From NCBI GenBank assembly GCA_037126765.1, contig JBBCBC010000001.1, forward strand, positions 27,946,804 through 28,010,803: a DNA stretch of 64,000 nucleotides. Reading direction: 5' to 3'. The stretch is from Stenogyne calaminthoides. Taxonomy: Eukaryota; Streptophyta; Magnoliopsida; Lamiales; Lamiaceae. Below the pieces are notes generated by a model, which had not been told where the DNA came from, made no database searches, and worked only from the letters and a program-made list of their open reading frames with translations. Every line of letters starts with the position of its first letter. Position 1 is the stretch's first letter. The translations under genes were made by a program, and so were the position numbers. Positions 47,437 to 59,084 of the stretch are shown piece by piece.

Positions 47437-48383
47437 TGGCCCAGGTTATTAGCACACCCAATTTTAGAAAATACACCACTTGGATTAAAACACCACCATA
47501 AAGATAAGTACACTTAACCCTAAAAAATCATTTTTACCCCTCATCTTCTTCACTCCACTGCACCGCTACTCACAACCTTTTTCTTCCCTTTACTTCTTCA
47601 CTCCCCACCACCACTGACGTCCGCCGCCCCCACTCTGACGGTCCGCTGCCGCCCCACCCCTTCCCGACCCCCGCACCCCTAGCCCCAAACTCCGCCATCA
47701 CCTGCTCATAGCCCCCACCTTGACGTCGGCTGCCACCTCCACCAATCGGATCGGATTCAGGTAAATTATAAATATATATTTAATTTTGTCTTTTCTTTTC
47801 CCGAATAATAATCTCCAAATTTATATTTTCACGATCTGCATATTTAATTTTTTTTTTTTTTTTTTTTTTCTCTCGAATTTTTTTATTTATTTCGTTTGTT
47901 TCTCTCTAAATTTTTGGTTTATTTCATCCTTTTTTCCTCGATTTTTTTTTCCGAAAAAAATTCCGAGATATTTGTTTTTATCAAAATTGTTTTTTGAACA
48001 TATCTAAATATAAAATTTCATTTTTTTTTCTCGTTTTATATATTTTTCTATTAATATTTTGTTTTCAAAATATTTGATTTAGTTTGATTTTTTAAATAGA
48101 TCTAGATCTACTGCATCAATTTGGTGGTGATTTGGAAGTTGATTCATTGGTGACTCGGTGACAATTGATGGATGTATAAACTAGGGTTTGAATGAATTGA
48201 GGGATTGCGTTTTTTTTTTTTTTTTTTACAGCGAAAGAGAATTTTCAGTTTTTGGGGGTATGTAATCACAACTCACAAGAGATGAAGAAAGGTTAATTTT
48301 GTCATTTTTTATCTATGTATTGAAATAATAAACTTGACTTGGTGGTGTATTTCTTAAAAACGGGGTGCTAATAACCTGGGCCC
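47437..48383. mobile_element. TIR transposon carrying a GC-rich leader-like exon
   Basis: GGCCCAGGTTATTAGCACACC at the left is the reverse of GGTGCTAATAACCTGGGCC at the right; similarity extends to about 45 bases. An 8-base duplication TGCCCAAA is at 47429-47436 and 48384-48391. Inside, 47540-47760 is C-rich and ends TCGGATTCAG|GTAAAT, a splice-donor-like site followed by T-rich, intron-like DNA. This fits a captured 5' exon (Pack-type element). No transposase. Confidence 0.75.
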
Positions 48384-48446
48384 TGCCCAAAAGGCCCAGT
48401 CTAGTTCATGCCTTGAAATACTTGGCCCAATCCTTTATTTTCAAAA

Positions 48447-48890
48447 GGCCCAGGCTACTTGCACCCCTTATTTTAGTAAATACACATGCTCGAAATTTTA
48501 ACAAGAATAATAATATATAAAAAGACTTAATTTCTACCCTTCCCCTCCCATTTTGTTGCCCGCCCCCCACCGACACCACCTCTCCCCCCACCCATTTTTT
48601 TCAATTTTCCTCCTCTCCATGTTGCACAACCCACCCAACCCATATTTTCTAACCTTCGTCTCAATCTTAATATTATATATATATAAATTTATTTCAGCTT
48701 TATGTGGCGAAATCACGTTAGTCTACGAAAAGTTCAATTCAATTAGATTATTTCGTTTCAAAATCGTGCATTTTCATTTAAATTTATTTGAGTTAAGTTT
48801 TTAATCTATTTCAAAACTATTTATCCCACATCGGTTAATATATCATTGCTAAAAGTTAAATTTATCACATTGATGTGGCACAAATAATGC
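48447..48890. mobile_element. Partial relative of the preceding TIR element
   Basis: GGCCCAGGCTACTTGCACCCC near 48448 followed by TTATTTTAGTAAATACAC resembles the left end at 47438. A C-rich block (48537-48640) follows at the same relative place. No right end was found. Confidence 0.5.
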
Positions 48891-49950
48891 TTATTTTTTA
48901 GACGGTGACACGTGTACAAAGATAATGAAATTATAATACCTGGACTGATGCGCATGGGGACCCTCATGAGGCTGGAGCTTCAAGAGGTCTGCAGTGTTGC
49001 TTAATTAGATAAGGATTGACCAAGTGTTGAAGATATTTGACCAAAACTCCTGTGAAGTGAAAAATGAGATAAATCCACGTTTGAAAGGTAGTTAGGTCTT
49101 CTCCGATATGAGGGAAGGATACCCCTCCGGTATCATAAGGAAGTTGGAGTTGTTGAGAGATCTTAGGGATTGACCCAGTAAACAAGAAGTGGACCGACCA
49201 GAGGGAATGCTGACTTGGTTAACTCGAGAGGCGGAAAAGCATATGGAGCGATATTTATGCGAGAGGTTGGCTAGGGGAGATATATTCGGAAGATGAGGAG
49301 AAGGCTAATTTGGTTGAGATATTTCAGGGACGAAGAGGGCTGAAGAGGTAATTGACTTATCCCACTCGGCCCACGAAAGGTAAGGAGGTCGAACCTCTAC
49401 ATCCAGGTATTATATATAGATCATTCCACGCTTCATTTTATTACGACACACTGATTTTACTATTAAAGCATTTATATTATCCTTACATATTCGGAATGGA
49501 AACATGAAAGATTCTTGAGAAAGTATTGAGTGAGATTGATATTCAGGAGAGTTCTTATCCCTGAGTTCTCTTGGTTTATTATTAGCGTGATTTTCCAGTC
49601 ATCTGACTTGGACGTCGAGAGTACCCGCGCCGGAGAATCCTTCGGCGTGTTCTGCAATTACCTGCTGGTCTTGAAGAGGAGCTTATTCGTATTGATAACC
49701 CATTATTTCTCCGTTGAAATTCATACCACGAGGTGGTGGGTTTGATTCTTGTAGGTGTGTTTATTTTGCATATATCAAGTGGCGCCGTCCGAGTGAACCT
49801 ATCTAAGCTAAGATGTAACTCATAAGGTTGTTTGTTTATATTCTTGCAGTGCGATAATGAGTGTTGAAAGAAAGGAAGGGGGTGCCGGATCTAGCACGCC
49901 CTTGTCGTCTCAATTGGGACTTGTACTAGGGCAGGGAGGGGAAAATCAAT
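48891..49950 (+). repeat. Gypsy LTR end with tRNA primer site (Tat-like)
   Basis: The sequence ends ATATCA near 49778, and TGGCGCCGTCCGAG at 49782-49795 resembles the TGGCGCCGT primer sites of Tat/Athila-type gypsy elements. About 155 bases of internal region follow before another LTR. The LTR start is not resolved, and no gag or pol is present. Confidence 0.55.
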
Positions 49951-49953
49951 AGT

Positions 49954-50286
49954 TGTTGGTCCCATAAGGTACTTTAGGAACAGTTTTCATAAGTCCATTT
50001 TTATTCCCAAAATGGATTTTTCGGCAAACATAACAAAGTACCAGAAATCAGAAAACTTGGTGTCTTCTGGTTAGAGGCCAGCTGGTTTTCAAAGATCAAA
50101 TGAAATGCGCGAAAACGATTTTAAACCTTGTAAGCACAATTAACAATAAATATAAATCAAGTAACTGTACAGATGTTTATAGTGGTTCAGATACCAAATC
50201 CTACGTCCACTCTCCCTTACAACAAAGGGGTCTCCACTACTAACTCACTTTCGTATTGGAATTAACTAGTATCAGTTCCTTATTTC
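49954..50286 (-). repeat. Minus-strand copia-type LTR, left part
   Basis: It begins TGTTGGTCCC like the LTR-only family but is otherwise diverged. It carries the TATAGTGGTTCAGA and CCTACGTCCACTCTCCC words of that group. The hAT element at 50287 splits it. Confidence 0.7.
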
Positions 50287-50439
50287 CAGGGGTGCAAAAA
50301 ATGGTCTAGGCGGATAGGAGGTTTTTTTTTAAAAATTCATTTTAATTAAAATTTTAAAACAAAAAGAAGAGAAATCAACTGCATTCAACATTCACGAAAC
50401 AATCCACAAAAAAAAACATTCACGAAACAAACCCTAAAT

Positions 50440-50760
50440 CCCTAAAACCCGCCATTGCCTTCACCACTTTAATTGCCGTGCCATTCATTGCGCAACTCTT
50501 GCGCCTCGTTGCCTCATGCCCTACCATGCCACTCTCTCATGCGAATCGCCATGTTCTCCTACTCTCCTTGAATCACCGCTCATGCCGCGCCACCTTTCAT
50601 AGAAAGTCAAGTTCGCATTTGACAACTCCACGCAAATCGTCGCCCGTTGTACACAATCTGGTAATTCTTCATTTTAGTTTCTTGAATCGAATTTGTTGCA
50701 GCTTTATATTTTTATTAATCGAGTAATCTGTTCTTGAATACAGTAATATGGATTTGCAAA
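50440..50760 (+). other. Probable leader exon of the hAT transposase
   Basis: C-rich sequence ending ACACAATCTG|GTAATT at about 50660, a plausible donor before AT-rich intron-like DNA reaching to 51250. Inferred from composition only. Confidence 0.35.
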
Positions 50761-51408
50761 TTGCAAATATTTAATATTTATTATTTATGCAAGTGTTGAA
50801 TTATGATGTTGTGGGACTTGCAGTAACACTTTTGGACAACGTATCATCATTATTTTCTGTAATTAATTTTAAAACATCTTTTGGTTTTTGATAGAGGGCT
50901 TGGTTTGCTTAAAATTAAAATTGGTGGCTGAATTTGGATGAGCATGTGCATGTATATGTTACTCATGAATTTGTATGAGCACCTTATTTTCTGATACTCA
51001 AATTTGTTCTTCAGAATCATAGGTTGCTAGTTTGAGTAACAATGAGTTTAAACTTAATTGTTAGTTAAAAAAAAAATCCTTATTACCTAATCGCCTAATT
51101 TCCTATTTGGAATGTTAGATGTCTCTTCTTACTTTCTTAGTTTCCTTAATTGTATATGTTGCCTAATTGGCATCCGCATGTATATGTTACCTAATTGGAA
51201 TGTTAGCTTAATTGTTGATATTTTTTTGGTTTGATTAGGAAATAGGAATATGGTGGTTTCTTCAGCTTCTGTGAATGAGAATCAGACTCTCAAAAGAAAA
51301 TCAGATGATGTCGGGTGGGAGTGTGGTGTGTTGGTAGATCCAAATAATTTGGATAAGGTGAAATGTATTTTATGTGAAAAAAAAAATTAGTGGAGGAACT
51401 TATAGATT

Positions 51409-51993
51409 AAAGCAGCACATTGCGGGCATAAAAGGAAATGTGGCTGCATGCAAAAAATCCACCAAAGATGATCAGATCAAATGCAGAAATGCAATCAATG
51501 ATGGAACGAGAAAGAGGGCCGGAAAAAAACAATATGATGAAGATGTAAGATCGAAGGTGGATATAGGTGATCACATTGATATTGATGAAGAGATGACGAT
51601 GAAAGACTCCATAGGGTCCAAGATGCAGCGCCCACCCATTGTACCTATGGATAAATTTACAAATCAAATCAGCACATTGCGGGCATAAAAGGAAATGTGG
51701 CTGCATGTTGCGGCAATCAATATGATTAAAGCAGCACATTGCGGGCATAAAAGGAAATGTGGCTGCATGCAAAAAATCCACCAAAGATGATCAAATCAAA
51801 TGCAGAAATGCAATCAATGATGGAACGAGAAAGATGGCCGGAAAAAAACAATATGATGAAGATGTAAGATCGAAGGTGGATATAGGTGATCACATTGATA
51901 TTGATGAAGAGATGACGATGAAAGACTCCATAGGGTCCAAGATGCAGCGCCCGCCTATTGTACCTATGGATAAATTTACAAATCAAATCAACC
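51409..51993 (+). repeat. 320-base duplication inside the hAT transposase
   Basis: 51405-51670 recurs at 51725-51990 almost unchanged (CAGCACATTGCGGGCATAAA; GCATGCAAAAAATCCACC). A 38-base third piece of the unit is at 51669-51706. The duplicate repeats the finger end and the acidic linker. Confidence 0.9.
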
Positions 51994-53353
51994 CTGAGGA
52001 AGTCTTGAATCATCGAAAGAACTTGCGTGACCAAAACATCAAAGAGGTCATTTGCAAAGAAAAACTTGACAAAGTGAAAGAATATGTTTGTAGATTTGCT
52101 TATGAACAAGGCATTCCTTTTGTTGTATTCGAGTCGGATAGTTGCAAGGCGATGTTCGAGGCTATTGGTCAATATGGAACAGGGTGTAAGCCTCCTACAT
52201 GATACGAAATAAGTGAGCCTTTCTTGAATAAAGAGTTGAGAGGACAAAAGCAAAACTTAAGCCACAAGAAGAAGAGTGGAAAGTCAATGGATGCTCGATT
52301 ATGACGGATGCTTGGAGTGATAGAAAGAGGAGGAGTATAATGAATTTGTGTGTGAATTGTAGACTTGTCACTAGTTTTATTTCCTCCAAGGACTTCTCTG
52401 ACACTCCACATACTAAGTGCATTGAAGAGGAACGTGATCTCATTTATTATTTGAAGATTAAAGTTCATATTTATGTTTTATTATTTAATGTACTAATTTT
52501 TTTCTCTTGATGAAGGTTGGTCCAGAAAATGTTGTTCAAGTGGTAACTGATGACAATGCCTCGAACAATATGGCAGCTGCAAAATTGTTGAAGCTAAAGA
52601 GACCTTAAATCTTTTGGATCCCGTGTGCTGCCCACTCGATGAATCTTATGCTTGAAAGCATTGGAAATCTACCAAAATTCAAAAAAACAATTGATCAAGC
52701 TAAAGCATTGACTATCTTCATCTATGCTCATCACAAAACCTTAGCTATGATGAGGGCGCATACAAAGAAGAGGGACATAATTAGAGCGTGAGTAACAAGA
52801 TTTGCATCGTCATTTCTCTCTCTCCAGAGTCTATCCGAGAAAATGACTCAATTAAAGACAATGTTTGCGAGCAATGAATGAGAGCAATGCAAATTCGCAA
52901 AGACCGCCAAAGGAAAAACTGCATACAACACAGTGTTGAGTATGTCATTTTGGCATGGTGTCTCCTCGTGCTTGCAAGTTTTCAGCTCGTTGGTGAAGGT
53001 GCTTCGACTTGTTGATGGGGACAAAAAACCATCTATGGGCTTTGTATATGATGGGCCTTTGAAGACAAATGAAGAAGTTAAAACATCCTTGAACAACATT
53101 GCTAAGAGTTATGACCCTATCATTCACAATATTGATGCAAAGATGAAAGACATGTTCAATACTTCACTCCATTTGACGGCTTATCTCTTGAATCCATTAT
53201 ACCATTGCTTGAGTACTATGTTTCCTCATGATTTGGAAATGCAAAATAAGATTATGAATGAGGAGCTACCAAAGTACAAATATAAGGAGTCTTTATTTGG
53301 AGCAGAGTTGGCTGCTAAGTGCAAGGTAGCAAACATTAAAAATTTTGATCCAG

Positions 53354-55371
53354 GTAAAATTTAATAATTTTATAGTTTTGATTCATTAAATTGAAGTAAT
53401 TAACAACTTTTATATTCTTTTCTTTGTATAGTGTTGGTCCCTTGAAAAATCATGCAATGCATATAAAACAGGGGTGAGGGAATGATGATTTCAATTTTTG
53501 TTTTTAAACCAATGTGTTTTGCTTATAATCGAATGCATATGGCAAGTAAGAACATAAAGCAGTAAAGAACGCACGATTTTATAGTGGTTCGGAGTCCAAC
53601 TCCTACATCCGCTATTCCCTATCAGCAGGGGCACCAACTTAACCAACTGGATTTAGTTTAATGTGTTAGTCCAACACAATACAGATGTTTAATGAGTTCT
53701 CACTCTCTCGGGACTTATCTCCCTCACGGGATTGCCTATCCTCCCTTGCGGGATTGCTTAGATGTTTAATGAGTTCTCACTCACACCCAGAATTTAAGTT
53801 AGTCCAACTAACTTAAATTCCTTGCTTAACAAAACTTAACCTAACACTTGGTTTGACTATAAGATTGTTTGGTGTCCAACTATGTTGAGATTTTCCCTTA
53901 CATTTGTTTAGCCTCAATGCTAAGGTTGAGAAAATATCTCTAAGCTTAGGATATTACATTTGTGCTTAGATCTAGGGTAGAACACTCTTGAATATATGCG
54001 TGTATTTCTTGCTCAGTATCCTATGGTGGAAATGCTGGATGATTTGGCTATGTAGCTCAATGGTGTTTTTCACTCATTTCACACTCGAATAATGAAGGAA
54101 GAACTTGTATTTATAGTGTGGATTTGAATGTTACCGTTGGATGGATTCACATTTAAATTCATACTATTCTGTAGCTTCTGCAGCTTTTTCAGGCTGGTTG
54201 TCTTCCTCTCATTGGTCCACGTCAGCTGAATCTAACGCCTATATTCTTCAGGATCTTCTGAGTCTTCAGGGTTCTCTGATTCTCCAAGATTCTTCTGAGT
54301 CTTCAGGGTTCTCTGAGTCTTCAGGATTCTTCTGAGTCTTCAAGATACTTTTACTCAGGATTCTTGATTCAGCAGACTTCTCATCAGCGGACCTTGTCTG
54401 ATCAGGCATACTGACACTCAGCCTAACTGAGTTCAGCTCTTCTGTCTTCAGACAGTCTGACCCTCAGGTCACTAGCACTCAGACTATCTGATCACCAGTA
54501 ACGTTCTGATTCTCAGTAAACATGACTTTAGATGACTTGTCTTCAGGTGGCTTGTCTTCAGAGGACATCAGATCAGGTGACTTCTGGTATCTGATTTCTT
54601 CTCGCCTGATCTGATCAACTCACCTGATCAGATCAGTATAGCATCAGGTCAACATATCAGTTTATCTGCATCAGATTAGCACATCAGGTTAGCATATCAG
54701 GTTAGTTGCATCAGGTCATCTTAATAAATCTCGATCACGTCTGATCTCGATCAGTCTTATCTGCTCCTCTTCTGATCAGCAACCTCCTCTTCTGATCTGA
54801 ACCCTTCTCTTCTGATCTGCAATCTCCTCTTCTGATCTGGTCATCTGATCTGGTCTTCTGATCAGGTCTGTTCTGGTCATCTGATCATCTGTCTTTCTGA
54901 TTCTTCTGATCAGCTGGCTTAGATTTTCTTTTGTTCTGATTTTGCTCAGCTCATCAGTTTACTCGGAACTCATCCTACTCATCTGTTCTCGATCAGCCTC
55001 GTCTGCAGCCTCATCTGATCTCGATCATCTTCGTCTGATTTCATGAGTTTCCCCTTAACTTGTTCTCTCGTTCCCCCTCAACTTGTTATCTGTAGATTAG
55101 CTTAAATAACACAAGTTGATATTGTTTTGGCAAAATTAATCAAAACTCAAATATCCCAACAATTTTTCCCTTTTTGATAATGACACCAAAATATTAAAAT
55201 ATATGCATTTTTACAGAAAACGGGTTTTTCAAAAAGATCAATTCAGATGGTCACATTAAAATCAGTGAACTTTTGAACTCCCGCTCTAATACCAATTGTT
55301 GGTCCCTTGAAAAACCATGCAATGCATATAAAACAGGGGTGAGGGAATGGTGATTCCAATTAGGTGTATAG
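53354..55371 (+). other. hAT transposase intron enlarged by the LTR element
   Basis: The donor is GATCCAG|GTAAAA at 53354; the acceptor is GTGTATAG at 55371. Splicing restores FDPVSWWSTYG. The acceptor word TATAG is present on both sides of the insertion, so the target duplication copied the splice acceptor. Confidence 0.75.
53432..55366 (-). mobile_element. LTR-only retrotransposon inside the hAT intron, truncated
   Basis: A full LTR (53432-55161) starting TGTTGGTCCC and ending CCCAACA is followed by 135 internal bases with reversed polypurine tract (TTTTTCCCTTTTTGAT) and reversed primer site (GCTCTAATACCA). Only about 65 bases of the second LTR remain (55297-55361). TATAG flanks it (53427-53431 and 55367-55371). 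It belongs to the family at 9008-12580. The primer site has one change. Confidence 0.85.
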
Positions 55372-55901
55372 TTTCTTGGTGGTCAACATATGGTTTGCGC
55401 ACTCCTAATTTGCAAAAGTTTGCTATGAGAATACTTTCTTTGACCACTAGTTCATCCGGTTGTGAAAGAAACTGGAGTGCTTTTGAAGGGGTTAGTAAAC
55501 TTTTCTTGTGCTAAATTATTATGTGACTCTTTAGCTTTAAATATTGTTGAACATGAATACTAGTTTATTATTAATTATTTATTTTTAAATCTTTTTAGAT
55601 ACATACGAAGAAAAGAAATAAGCTTCTAGCTGAACAATTAAACAATCTTGTGTATGTCCAATTCAATGCAAAGTTGTTGAACAAAAAAATGAGATAAAAC
55701 GAAAAAGATGTAGAAGTCCTTCTAGCAAAGGAAGACACTAGTTTTGCACAAGATTAGATCATTGGTGGGGTTGAATGTGTTGATGATGGTGTTATGGAGG
55801 AAGATATTGCCTCGGGTTCGGGATTGAGCATGACGTTGACTACGAGTTCTCATGGTGAGAATGAGATGGAGGATGTTCCTCGAAAAAGCACCCGACTAAG
55901 A

Positions 55902-56214
55902 GACCTTGATGAGGATGATTTCTCTTCCGATGATGAGGAAGTAGAAAAAGATGTTGAGTTTGAGTCTGATGATGATGATGATGATCGTGTTTATGGAGAT
56001 GAGCAATCATCCGATCATCGTACCATTTAATTTGGTTATTGTCATTGATGAAACAATTGTTTAGACTTTTTTTAGTTCTTATTTTGTAATTCATGACTAT
56101 GACTTTATGTTTAATTTTTAATGTTGAATTTTGCACCCTTGGTTAATTTGACCTTGATGAGGATGATTTCTCTTCCGATGATGAGGAAGTAGAAAAAGAT
56201 GTTGAGTTTGAGTC

Positions 56215-56245
<31 letters not shown>

Positions 56246-56407
56246 CGTGTTTATGGAGATGAGCAATCATCCGATCATCGTACCATTTAATTTGGTTATT
56301 GTCATTGATGAAACAATTGTTTAGACTTTTTTTAGTTCTTATTTTGTAATTCATGACTATGACTTTATGTTTAATTTTTAATGTTGAATTTTGCACCCTT
56401 GGTTAAT
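55902..56407 (+). repeat. About 249-base tandem duplication at the hAT 3' end
   Basis: ACCTTGATGAGGATGATTTC starts copies at 55902 and 56151. The GAT run is longer in the second copy. The unit covers the acidic tail, stop codon and 3' UTR. Confidence 0.88.
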
Positions 56408-56613
56408 TTGTTACCTTGTGACTTTATGTAATTTATCATTTATGAATTATGAGTTATGACTATGACTTTAATTTTGAAATACAGTAGGCACATACTAAAC
56501 GTACATTTGCACCCCTGTGAAAATTTAAAAAAAAAATTAAAATCTAGGCGGCGCAAGGTGGCCAAGAACCGCTAGACTAGCGTTTTCCAGACTTCTGCAC
56601 CCTTGCTTATTTC

Positions 56614-57345
56614 ACAACAACCCTTTCAAACTCAAACAATAGTTTAGGTCAATCTCTCAAAAAATTTTTTTTTTCGAAATGATAAGTAATGAGTGAGATT
56701 CACATGTTCCATCTTCTCTAAGCTAGAATATGCGTGTAAGCTTTAGGTGAGTGTAGGGATTTCTGTATTGTTCTTGTGTGTGTTATCGTACTTCGTATTT
56801 TTCTTCGTATGTCACATATATAGAATGAATCCCTAACTCTTGTATTTATAGAGGGTGATTAAATAGTCGTTGGAGAGCTAACAATCCATCATCCATAATT
56901 AAGGAAGTCAATCAATCACTTGATTGATTGTGTGATTGGTAAAAATTGGTTTCAATCACTAATTTGCAAGATTCTCTCAAAGCAACAATCACTTTGTCTT
57001 TGATTGGATTTAGTCGCCCTTTAACTTTCGTATACCCTCTGTTGGTCTTCTTCTTTTCTCTTTCCAGCGGTGAGCAAGTCTTCTGATGCTTAGACTTAGT
57101 TTGTTGCTTCAAGTGTAGTTATCAGATGACTTTCAAGGTCATTTGGCCTTCAGTGCAAGGTCAGCTGGCCTTCAGCTTTAGCTTCCCTTTATCTTCTGTC
57201 TTCAGCTTGGTACAACAGGTTTTCTGGTCTTCTGAACATAGTTCTCCCTTAACCAAAAATCTATACTAGACGTATACTATTCAATCAGCTTACTAACAGA
57301 TTCAACTGATCCTATTACAAGCCGAGTTTTAACATCTTCAAAACA
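56614..57345 (-). repeat. Minus-strand copia-type LTR, right part
   Basis: It continues the LTR broken at 50286. A reversed TATA box (TATTTATAGAGG) is at 56852-56863. The end is near 57345, just before reversed polypurine tract CCCCCCTTG at 57358-57366. Confidence 0.65.
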
Positions 57346-58540
57346 AAATAGAAAATACCCCCCTTGTTGATGATGTTAAAATCAGTAAAGAACTGAAATA
57401 TAAAACATTAAAGCATAAGGACTGAGATCTTAAAAAAAAAAAAAGATCTCAAACAGGGAATCAGCTGACAACAAGAAGTTGTCTTGCAAAACAAAATAGG
57501 AACACTTCATTTAAGGACAATAAGTTTACGGATTACAAGAGTTCCTATCAGCTAACTTCAAGCTTAGCAGGTCTAAAACACACAAAAAAATGAGCACAGT
57601 CCCAATATACAAAAAAATGAACACACAGTCCCATCAAGGAGTAATTTCAGTTCATTACTCATCTTCTCCTTTTTAAGATAGGTTTTGTATGTTTTAATTA
57701 CAGCTCTATTGAAAAGGCGAAAATGCCCCTGAAAAAGACTGTTGACTTTTCAATAAATTAAGTTTTCTTAGTTTGTGTGCCCAAGTCATGGTACATGTAT
57801 TTTTGGAACGGAGGAAGTATATAATATGTATTAGAGAAAAAAAGTTGAAATTGGGGGTACAAGTCCGTCATTGGCGCCATGAGAGTATAGACACATAGAA
57901 TTTGGGAATTGAAGAAATCTGATTTGGGAGTATATATTTAACCGTGGAGAAGAAGGGTAATTTAGGAAATGTATTGGTGGTGTACTAATTCTGTGAGTAG
58001 TGAACTAATCTAGGTTGTGTATCTCATCTACTAAAGGTGAATCATCCCCAATTTATGTGGTGACTTTATTACAAATCTCTGAATTTCTTTGAGAAGTTAT
58101 TTATAGTAACTATTAATCTTTTAATCTCAATCATTTATCATTTAATATTTAATCTTTATCGTTCATTTATATTATATATAAAATTTATTATTTTTTAAAT
58201 TTCAGTCATTCATAATTTAATATTTCATCTTTATCGTTCATGTATATTGTATTTATATTTACATATATTATATTTATATTATTTACACTAAGTTATTTTA
58301 ATTATATTTATTATTTAATACAAAATACGTCTCTTGATTCTTAAATATTTATAGTTTAGTTACATAACTTTTTAATTGTATATTTAATGTTTTTTTTTTT
58401 TTGTAGGTATTGGAGTCAAAATTTGCCCCTGTCAGTACTATTAATCTTGAAAAAGAGGAGTGGATGACTCTAAGGTCTATATCCCACCTCAAATATACTA
58501 GTAAGTCCATCCCTTTATAAACATTACTCTTAGGTCTATA
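57346..58540. other. LTR element internal remnant and AT-rich DNA
   Basis: 57346 to about 57600 looks like the truncated internal end of the minus-strand LTR element. GGAACGGAGGAAGTAT at 57806-57821 resembles a Stowaway end whose partner I could not place. 58080-58400 is very AT-rich. Confidence 0.45.
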
Positions 58541-59084
58541 ATATATTACTAAAAGACTAGTTTGCCCTTAATTTCAGACAGAAGGAAACTGAAGGCGCGC
58601 ATTCTCCAAGAAAAAATAATTCAACACTCCAATACTTTTCCTGCAACTTTAACCTTTCCCCTCTTCACCGGTTAAATCACTTTAACCTTTCCCCCAATTT
58701 CAATTTATCATTTAATTTCATTTTGCTTTCCCTTTTCACTCTAAAGGTATTCCGACGACGAAAAGCGAATTTATCGGTTATTTCACCCCCAAAATCTCGA
58801 CGCGAATTCATGTATTTTCGCTTCTTTCTTTGATTTAAGAGGCAAGTTTGCGATTTTTGTGTGCTTTAACCATAAAAAATCGGCGATTTCTTGATAAAAT
58901 CTTTGTGCTTAAACAAGTTGCTGTAATTTAGCCGTATATCTTTTTGGATTTTGTTTTCTCTTTTTCACTAAGTTTGATCTTGTCTAATTTTTTTTTTTTT
59001 TTTTTTTGTTTTCTCTTTTTCACTAAGTTTGATCTTGTCTAATTTTTTTTTATTTTTTATTTTGTTAGCAAGGTATAAATCACA

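Larger units (their letters stand above)
51251..56030 (+). pseudogene. hAT transposase (BED finger, DUF659, hAT dimerisation)
   Basis: ATG 51251 opens a BED-type finger (VGWECGVLVDPNN; KCILCEKK). A run of A at 51379-51387 shifts the frame into ISGGTYRLKQHIAGIKGNV. After a duplicated segment, 51759-52202 continues to AIGQYGTGCKPP. DUF659 is seen as IMTDAWSDRKRRSIMNLCVN and VVTDDNASNNMAAAKLL. Further on are AHSMNLMLESIGNLP, SFWHGVSSCL and LVKVLRLVDGDKKPSMGF (52933-53353). An intron (53354-55371) joins FDP to VSWWSTYG; a second (55491-55598) joins GCERNWSAFEG to IHTKKRN, the hAT dimerisation core. An acidic tail ends at 56030. At least five in-frame stops (near 52604, 52788, 52876, 55694 and 55755) make it a pseudogene. 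Confidence 0.9.
50287..56605 (+). mobile_element. Complete hAT transposon with degenerate transposase
   Basis: CAGGGGTGCAAAA at the left and the reverse complement CAAGGGTGCAGAA at the right are hAT-type terminal inverted repeats. The flanks carry a perfect 8-base duplication CTTATTTC (50279-50286 and 56606-56613), and the LTR outside reads through. Subterminal TCTAGGCGG words occur at both ends. It contains one transposase gene, a nested LTR element and two internal duplications. Confidence 0.93.

Noticed and set aside
47786..48007. A Phe-rich membrane peptide
   Set aside because: It is read from T-rich, intron-like DNA after a splice-donor-like site.
55840..56396. His-rich proteins on the minus strand
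   Set aside because: They are the antisense of the GAT-rich acidic tail of the hAT transposase and its tandem duplicate.
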